NCBI GenBank assembly: GCA_027056615.1
Contig: JALUKJ010000205.1
Span: 1 to 10,631 of the forward strand
Direction of reading: 5' to 3'
DNA: 10,631 bases
From: Campylobacteraceae bacterium
GTDB lineage: Bacteria; Campylobacterota; Campylobacteria; Campylobacterales; Sulfurovaceae
Position numbers and translations under genes: made by a program. The notes beneath the pieces are model-generated. The model was not told where the DNA came from. It did not search any database and saw only the letters and a program-made list of their open reading frames with translations. Positions 6,736 to 10,631 of the stretch are shown here, piece after piece (the first letter of the stretch is position 1; every line of letters begins with the position of its first letter).

Positions 6736-6748
6736 TATAATCTCACCA
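6736..6748 (+). promoter_or_regulatory. Probable promoter of cysS-msbA
   Basis: TATAAT lies at 6736-6741, preceded by TTTTAGC, with a start of transcription expected near 6748. The leader to the cysS ATG (6774) would be about 26 nt and contains TAAGG (6758-6762) as a likely SD. No convincing -35 box is present. As only 20 bp separate cysS from msbA, this promoter probably serves both. Confidence 0.5.
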
Positions 6749-6773
6749 ATAAAAACATAAGGTTAACTCTACA

Positions 6774-8174
6774 ATGCACATCTACGACAGCGTAAAAAAA
6801 ACTAAACTTCCATTTGAACCAATTGTTCCTCATAAAGCCTCAATCTATGTTTGTGGACCAACGGTCTATGATGATGCACATTTAGGTCATGCTCGAAGTA
6901 GTCTTAGTTTTGACCTTTTAGCTCGTACACTTAAGGCTCTTGGCTATGAAGTTACTATGGGAAAGAACTTTACCGATATTGATGATAAAATTATTAAAAA
7001 AGTTCAAGCTACAGGTGAGAGTTTAGAGCAGATAACTACTCATTATATTAACAGTTATAAAGAAGATATGAGAGTTTTAGGAGTTGGTGATGCAGATATT
7101 GAACCTAAAGCTACAGACTCTTTAGAAGCAATAGAGAGTATGATTAAAGGTTTAATAGATAAAGATATTGCTTATGTAGTTAGCTCTGGAGATGTCTATT
7201 TTGATACATCTAAAGATTCTAACTATGGAACTATCTCTCATCAAGTTGGAGAGGATGAAGATAATCAAAGCCGTGTGGAGCATAACTCACAAAAGAGAAA
7301 TCCAAAAGATTTTGCACTTTGGAAAGCATGTGCTTCAAAAGATGATATCTGTTTTGAAATGTCTTTTTCAAATGGTCGCCCAGGGTGGCATATTGAGTGT
7401 TCAGCTATGATTGAAAAACACTTTAAAGGTAATGATAAGTTTAGTATTGACATTCATGGTGGTGGAGCTGACCTACTATTTCCTCATCATGAAAACGAAG
7501 CCTCTCAAAGTAGGTGTGCTACAGGGCATGAACTCTCTAAATATTGGATGCACAATGGGTTTGTAAACATTAACGGTGAAAAAATGAGTAAGTCTTTAGG
7601 CAACTCCTTTTTTGTTAAAGATGCTCTTAAAGTTTATGATGGAGAGATTTTACGAAACTACCTCATCTCAGTTCACTATAGAAATGATTTTAACTTTAAT
7701 GAAGAAGATTTACTCAACTCAAAAAAGCGTTTAGATAGACTCTATAGGCTTAAAAAAAGAGTAATACCAACCAAAGCCTCTAAACCCAATATTGCCTTTC
7801 AAAAAGATGTTTCAAAAGCAATGAAAGATGACCTAAATATCTCTGTAGCCTTAGCTAGAGTTGAGCAGATGATAAGCCAGACAAATGATAGACTTGATGA
7901 AAATCCAAAAGATAAAGGGTTAAAAAAAGAGACCTTAGCCAATATTGAGTTTATTGATAAATTATTAGGTATTGGAGGGCAAGAACCTTTTAGTTATTTT
8001 CAAATTGGTATAGATAAGCAGACAAAAACCAAAATTGAAGCATTAATAGAAGCAAGAGATAGTGCAAAAAAAGAGAAAGATTATAGAAAATCTGATACCA
8101 TTCGAGATGAACTTTCCTCTATGGGTATTGCTATTATGGACACAGCTAATGGTACTGTATGGGAAAAAATATAA
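6774..8174 (+). CDS. cysS: Cysteinyl-tRNA synthetase
   Basis: Class I aminoacyl-tRNA synthetase that charges tRNA-Cys in the cytoplasm. The 466-residue product is full length. The HIGH signature appears as HLGHA (36-40), and the KMSKS loop is intact at 270-274 (GEKMSKSLGN). The zinc site that discriminates cysteine is visible as Cys27 (CGPTV), Cys209 (HIECSAM), His238 and Glu242 (FPHHENEASQS). The C-terminal DALR/anticodon region follows, ending in DTANGTVWEKI. It starts at the ATG at 6774, after TAAGG. It is followed by msbA after 20 bp; the cysS-msbA pair is, from memory, also found in Campylobacter. Confidence 0.97.
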   Translation: MHIYDSVKKTKLPFEPIVPHKASIYVCGPTVYDDAHLGHARSSLSFDLLARTLKALGYEVTMGKNFTDIDDKIIKKVQATGESLEQITTHYINSYKEDMRVLGVGDADIEPKATDSLEAIESMIKGLIDKDIAYVVSSGDVYFDTSKDSNYGTISHQVGEDEDNQSRVEHNSQKRNPKDFALWKACASKDDICFEMSFSNGRPGWHIECSAMIEKHFKGNDKFSIDIHGGGADLLFPHHENEASQSRCATGHELSKYWMHNGFVNINGEKMSKSLGNSFFVKDALKVYDGEILRNYLISVHYRNDFNFNEEDLLNSKKRLDRLYRLKKRVIPTKASKPNIAFQKDVSKAMKDDLNISVALARVEQMISQTNDRLDENPKDKGLKKETLANIEFIDKLLGIGGQEPFSYFQIGIDKQTKTKIEALIEARDSAKKEKDYRKSDTIRDELSSMGIAIMDTANGTVWEKI

Positions 8175-8194
8175 TTTATAAAGTATAAAAACTA

Positions 8195-9904
8195 ATGAAA
8201 AACCTATTTAAACAATACCTTCCCTATCTAGTAGGATATAAACGACAATTTTTCTTTGCAATTATAGGGATGATAGCTGTTGCTGTGGGAACAGCAGGAA
8301 CAGCACAACTTATTAAACCTGTACTTGATGATGTCTTTATTAACAAAAATAGAGAGATGTTAGCACTTATGCCTTTTTTACTTGTAGGAGTATTTGCACT
8401 AAAAGGAGTGGGTCAATATATTCAAACATATTATATGTCATACATTGGGCTAGATGTGGTACGTAAACTACGTAATAAATTGGTAAAACACCTTAGCTAC
8501 CAAGATATGCAATTTTTTCAAACCATGCACACAGGTGAGATACTCTCTCGTGTTACTAATGATATTGGACGTATTCAGACAGTTGTTACAAGCATGATTC
8601 CAAATCTTATTCGAGAATCTTTGACTATTGTAGCTCTTACAGGGTATGTTATCTATGAGAGTCCAAAACTTGCTTTTTACTTTTTAATTATTATGCCTTT
8701 AGCACTCTACCCTCTTTCGCGTTTAGCAAAAAAGATGAAAAAGTACTCAAAACTATCCCAAGAAAGTACTTCTGATATGACAGCACGTTTAGGAGAGATA
8801 TTTTCAAATATTGAAGTAATAAAATCTAGCTCTAGTCAAGAACTAGAAGCAAAAAAATTTGAAAAAGAGAACTATAATGTTTTTACCTACCTACTCAAAC
8901 AGATTAAAGTCAATGCCCTAACCTCTCCTATTATGGAGATACTAGGTTCTGTTGCCATTGGTTTAGTTATATACATTGGAGGAACCGAGGTAATAGAAGA
9001 CCGTATGACAGTTGGAGCTTTTTTTGCTTTTGCTACAGCTCTTTTTATGCTCTATACACCTATTAAAAGAATTTCATCACTATATAATCAAGCACAAGAT
9101 GCTGTTGTTGCAAATGAGCGTATGTTTGAACTACTTAATAACCAACCAACCATACAATCAGGGAAAATTGAACTAAAAGAAAAGATAGAACATTTTTCTG
9201 TCTTAAACACTTCACTAAACTATAATGATAAAACAGCTCTAAATAATATCTCTTTAGGGGTAGACAGAGGTGAAAGCATTGCCCTTGTAGGTGACTCTGG
9301 AGCAGGTAAAAGCTCTTTAGTAAACCTCTTAGTTCGTTTTTATGACCCTAGCGAAGGGGAGATTATGATTAATGAAAAATATAATATAAAAGATTTAACA
9401 CTAGAGTCTCTACACCAACGAATTGCCTATGTAACTCAACGTATCTATATTTTTAACGATACCATTGCTCAAAATGTAGCTTATGGTCAAGAGTTTGATG
9501 AACAAAAAGTTATTAACGCACTCAAAAAAGCTCACGCTTTAGAGTTTGTAGAGCTATTAGAAGATGGTATCAATACCATGTTAACAGAAAATGGAAACAA
9601 CCTATCTGGTGGACAAAGACAGCGTATTGCCCTTGCACGAGCCATCTACAAAGAGCCTGATGTTCTCATTTTAGATGAAGCTACCTCTGCACTTGACAAC
9701 AAGAGTGAAGCCCTTATTCAAAAAGCTCTACATAATTTAAAGTCTGAAATGATGACTATTACTGTTGCCCACCGACTTAGCACTATTGAAAACTCAGATG
9801 CTATTTTGGTCTTTAAAGAGGGTGAGATTGTATGTCGAGGGCAACATGAAGACCTCATCAAGGAGTGTGAAGAGTATCAGAAACTAGCCAAGGTCTTAGG
9901 CTAA
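8195..9904 (+). CDS. msbA: Lipid A / lipid ABC exporter, fused permease and ATPase (MsbA-like)
   Basis: A 569-residue half-transporter that acts as a homodimer in the inner membrane, expected to flip lipid A-core from the inner to the outer leaflet. The N-terminal half (about 15-300) has the six-helix exporter fold. The C-terminal ATPase has Walker A GDSGAGKSS (366-374), the Q-loop Gln415 (YVTQRIYIF), signature LSGGQRQR (470-477), Walker B with Glu495 (LILDEATSALD), and the switch His526 (TVAHRLST). All catalytic residues are present. It follows cysS by 20 bp with no clear SD. Its 3' end overlaps the oppositely oriented small HTH gene by 9 bp. MsbA is the best fit by context, but other lipid or drug exporters of this architecture cannot be excluded from sequence alone. 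Confidence 0.9.
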   Translation: MKNLFKQYLPYLVGYKRQFFFAIIGMIAVAVGTAGTAQLIKPVLDDVFINKNREMLALMPFLLVGVFALKGVGQYIQTYYMSYIGLDVVRKLRNKLVKHLSYQDMQFFQTMHTGEILSRVTNDIGRIQTVVTSMIPNLIRESLTIVALTGYVIYESPKLAFYFLIIMPLALYPLSRLAKKMKKYSKLSQESTSDMTARLGEIFSNIEVIKSSSSQELEAKKFEKENYNVFTYLLKQIKVNALTSPIMEILGSVAIGLVIYIGGTEVIEDRMTVGAFFAFATALFMLYTPIKRISSLYNQAQDAVVANERMFELLNNQPTIQSGKIELKEKIEHFSVLNTSLNYNDKTALNNISLGVDRGESIALVGDSGAGKSSLVNLLVRFYDPSEGEIMINEKYNIKDLTLESLHQRIAYVTQRIYIFNDTIAQNVAYGQEFDEQKVINALKKAHALEFVELLEDGINTMLTENGNNLSGGQRQRIALARAIYKEPDVLILDEATSALDNKSEALIQKALHNLKSEMMTITVAHRLSTIENSDAILVFKEGEIVCRGQHEDLIKECEEYQKLAKVLG

Positions 9905-10186
9905 AATAGTTCGTTTATTGCACTTCTCTAACTCTTTTTTTAGACGCTCTACCTCCTTTTTTAAAAGTTTATTCTCCTCTTTGAGAGTTAACTTTTGAGA
10001 AGTAGTTTCTATAATATTCTCACTAACCCTCTTCTCTTGTTCCTCTTCTATAACAATATATTGAACCTCTTTACCATCAACTTCTTCAATCACACTTTTA
10101 ACATCACCATTTCTTGCCATTTTCATCACATTAAAGTAACTTAGTTTATGCAGTTTTGAATACTCTCTTAGAGTTAATTTTTTCAT
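9896..10186 (-). CDS. Small HTH plus coiled-coil protein, probably DNA-binding; function unknown
   Basis: A 96-residue protein from the ATG at 10186; a TTG directly upstream in frame is less likely because GGAGG (10197-10193) is 6 nt before the ATG. Residues about 4-30 (LTLREYSKLHKLSYFNVMK) look like an AlpA/MerR-style helix-turn-helix, and a short beta-like segment follows (KEVQYIVIEE). Residues 67-90 (LKEENKLLKKEVERLKKEL) form a leucine-zipper-like coiled coil, so a dimer is likely. I do not recognise the gene. Its 3' end overlaps the 3' end of msbA by 9 bp (tail to tail). Its 5' end abuts the right end of an IscB element, which supplies its ribosome binding site. It may be a resident gene whose native promoter was displaced by that insertion. 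Confidence 0.75.
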   Translation of the reverse strand: MKKLTLREYSKLHKLSYFNVMKMARNGDVKSVIEEVDGKEVQYIVIEEEQEKRVSENIIETTSQKLTLKEENKLLKKEVERLKKELEKCNKRTILA

Positions 10187-10192
10187 CAAAAA

Positions 10193-10246
10193 CCTCCAAG
10201 GAAACCTCGTCCATAATCTGTGATTTGGACGAGGAGGAATTGGAGG
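10193..10246 (-). repeat. Long imperfect hairpin, probable right end of the IscB element; contains the RBS of the HTH gene
   Basis: On the minus strand the arms are CCTCCAA (10246-10240) with TTGGAGG (10199-10193), then CCTCGTCCA (10234-10226) with TGGACGAGG (10213-10205), then AATC (10225-10222) with GATT (10218-10215) around the loop ACA. The outer 7-bp and inner 9-bp helices are separated by a 5x5 pyrimidine-rich internal loop, and one A is bulged. The hairpin starts 6 nt after the iscB TAA and is followed by TTTTT, so as RNA it has terminator form. Its last five bases are the GGAGG of the next gene. Subterminal hairpins are typical ends of IS200/IS605-type elements. The boundary is probably just before ATGA at 10186-10183. 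Confidence 0.65.
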
Positions 10247-10252
10247 AGCTTG

Positions 10253-10631
10253 TTATTGTTTAATAGTTGCGATTGAGTAAGCATACCCATCTCCTTTCTG
10301 TATTGTTTTACAATATTTGTGATTAATGCCTTGGATTGTACCTGTATTGGTTGTGATATTAAAATTCCCACTAACTCGAACAGCTACTTTTCCAAGATAA
10401 GTTCCTATCTTTTTTCCTTTAGTGACGATTGCTTTTACAATGTCGCCTGTTTGAAAACCTTTTACGATTTTAGAGCCTTTAGCTTTTGTTCTTGGAAATC
10501 CAAACCTATCCATTCTGCACATTTGACGACTTCCTCGACCTTGGGCTTTAACCTCTAAAACGCTATTGGTTACAATCTTATATTTATAGTTATCTCCTAT
10601 GCACATTGCATCATAATAGTGTTCTTTTGGC
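10253..10631 (-). CDS. iscB: IscB-family RNA-guided nuclease, C-terminal fragment (continues beyond the window)
   Basis: The frame is open from the right edge to a TAA at 10255-10253; about 125 residues are visible and the N-terminal part (RuvC-I, bridge helix, any HNH) is outside the window. The visible part begins PKEHYYDAMCIGD, which matches the RuvC-III segment with its conserved His and Asp-Ala. A basic stretch RQMCRMDRFGFPRTKAKG follows, then FQTGDIVKAIV, KKIGTYLGKVAVRVSGNFNI, and GINHKYCKTIQKGDGYAYS, all characteristic of the IscB C-terminal domain that contacts the target-adjacent motif. IscB proteins are Cas9 ancestors carried by IS200/IS605-related elements and guided by an RNA encoded upstream of the gene. 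IsrB, which lacks HNH, cannot be excluded from this fragment. An internal Met at 10606 is not the true start. Confidence 0.85.
   Translation of the reverse strand, partial: PKEHYYDAMCIGDNYKYKIVTNSVLEVKAQGRGSRQMCRMDRFGFPRTKAKGSKIVKGFQTGDIVKAIVTKGKKIGTYLGKVAVRVSGNFNITTNTGTIQGINHKYCKTIQKGDGYAYSIATIKQ

Noticed and set aside
10186..10371. 61-residue minus-strand frame between iscB and the HTH gene
   Set aside because: It overlaps the well-supported end of iscB in another frame and runs through the terminal hairpin; its sequence has no family features.
1..10631. CRISPR arrays, tRNA or rRNA genes
   Set aside because: I saw no regularly spaced direct repeats, no tRNA cloverleaf with a T-arm signature, and no rRNA segments on either strand.

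Overview
The window is AT-rich bacterial chromosome and most likely comes from a Campylobacterota (epsilonproteobacterial) genome, perhaps a free-living Sulfurimonas/Sulfurovum-like lineage. I base this on codon usage, on TATAAT -10 boxes without clear -35 boxes, and on gene order. From memory, Helicobacter and Campylobacter share the neighbour sets aroB with an MscS-type channel gene and a TrkA-like gene, folD-lepB-rpiB, and cysS-msbA. The exact genus is not determined.

Layout, left to right. 1-898 (-) is the N-terminal part of a secreted or membrane coiled-coil protein, probably an MscS-type channel that runs off the left edge. 907-1953 (-) is aroB (3-dehydroquinate synthase). 2068-3486 (-) is a TrkA/RCK-domain protein of the COG3400 type. 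3487-3712 is the largest gap; it holds the TrkA-like promoter, an inverted repeat and a compact, GC-rich, highly structured RNA candidate (about 3612-3693) that has no adjacent protein. 3713-5898 (-) is the tight operon folD-lepB-rpiB. A short divergent intergenic region with an 8-9-8 inverted repeat separates folD from a secreted monohaem cytochrome c (5965-6357, +). Then come a YdcH/DUF465 small protein (6397-6621, -), cysS (6774-8174, +) and msbA (8195-9904, +). msbA overlaps tail-to-tail with a small HTH plus coiled-coil protein (9896-10186, -). The right edge (10253-10631, -) is the C-terminal part of an IscB-family RNA-guided nuclease of the IS200/IS605-related ISC/HEARO type.

Most genes are housekeeping: shikimate pathway, one-carbon metabolism, protein export, pentose phosphates, tRNA charging and lipid A transport. 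The accessory signal is at the right end and in the 3.6 kb gap. The IscB element appears to end in a long hairpin whose 3' arm carries the GGAGG ribosome binding site of the next gene, directly before that gene's ATGA start. The reading frame after the iscB stop stays open, in the same frame, all the way into that gene. The solitary structured RNA at 3612-3693 could be a stand-alone relative of the guide RNAs used by such nucleases. That assignment is a hypothesis, because the iscB guide-RNA region lies outside the window and cannot be compared here.
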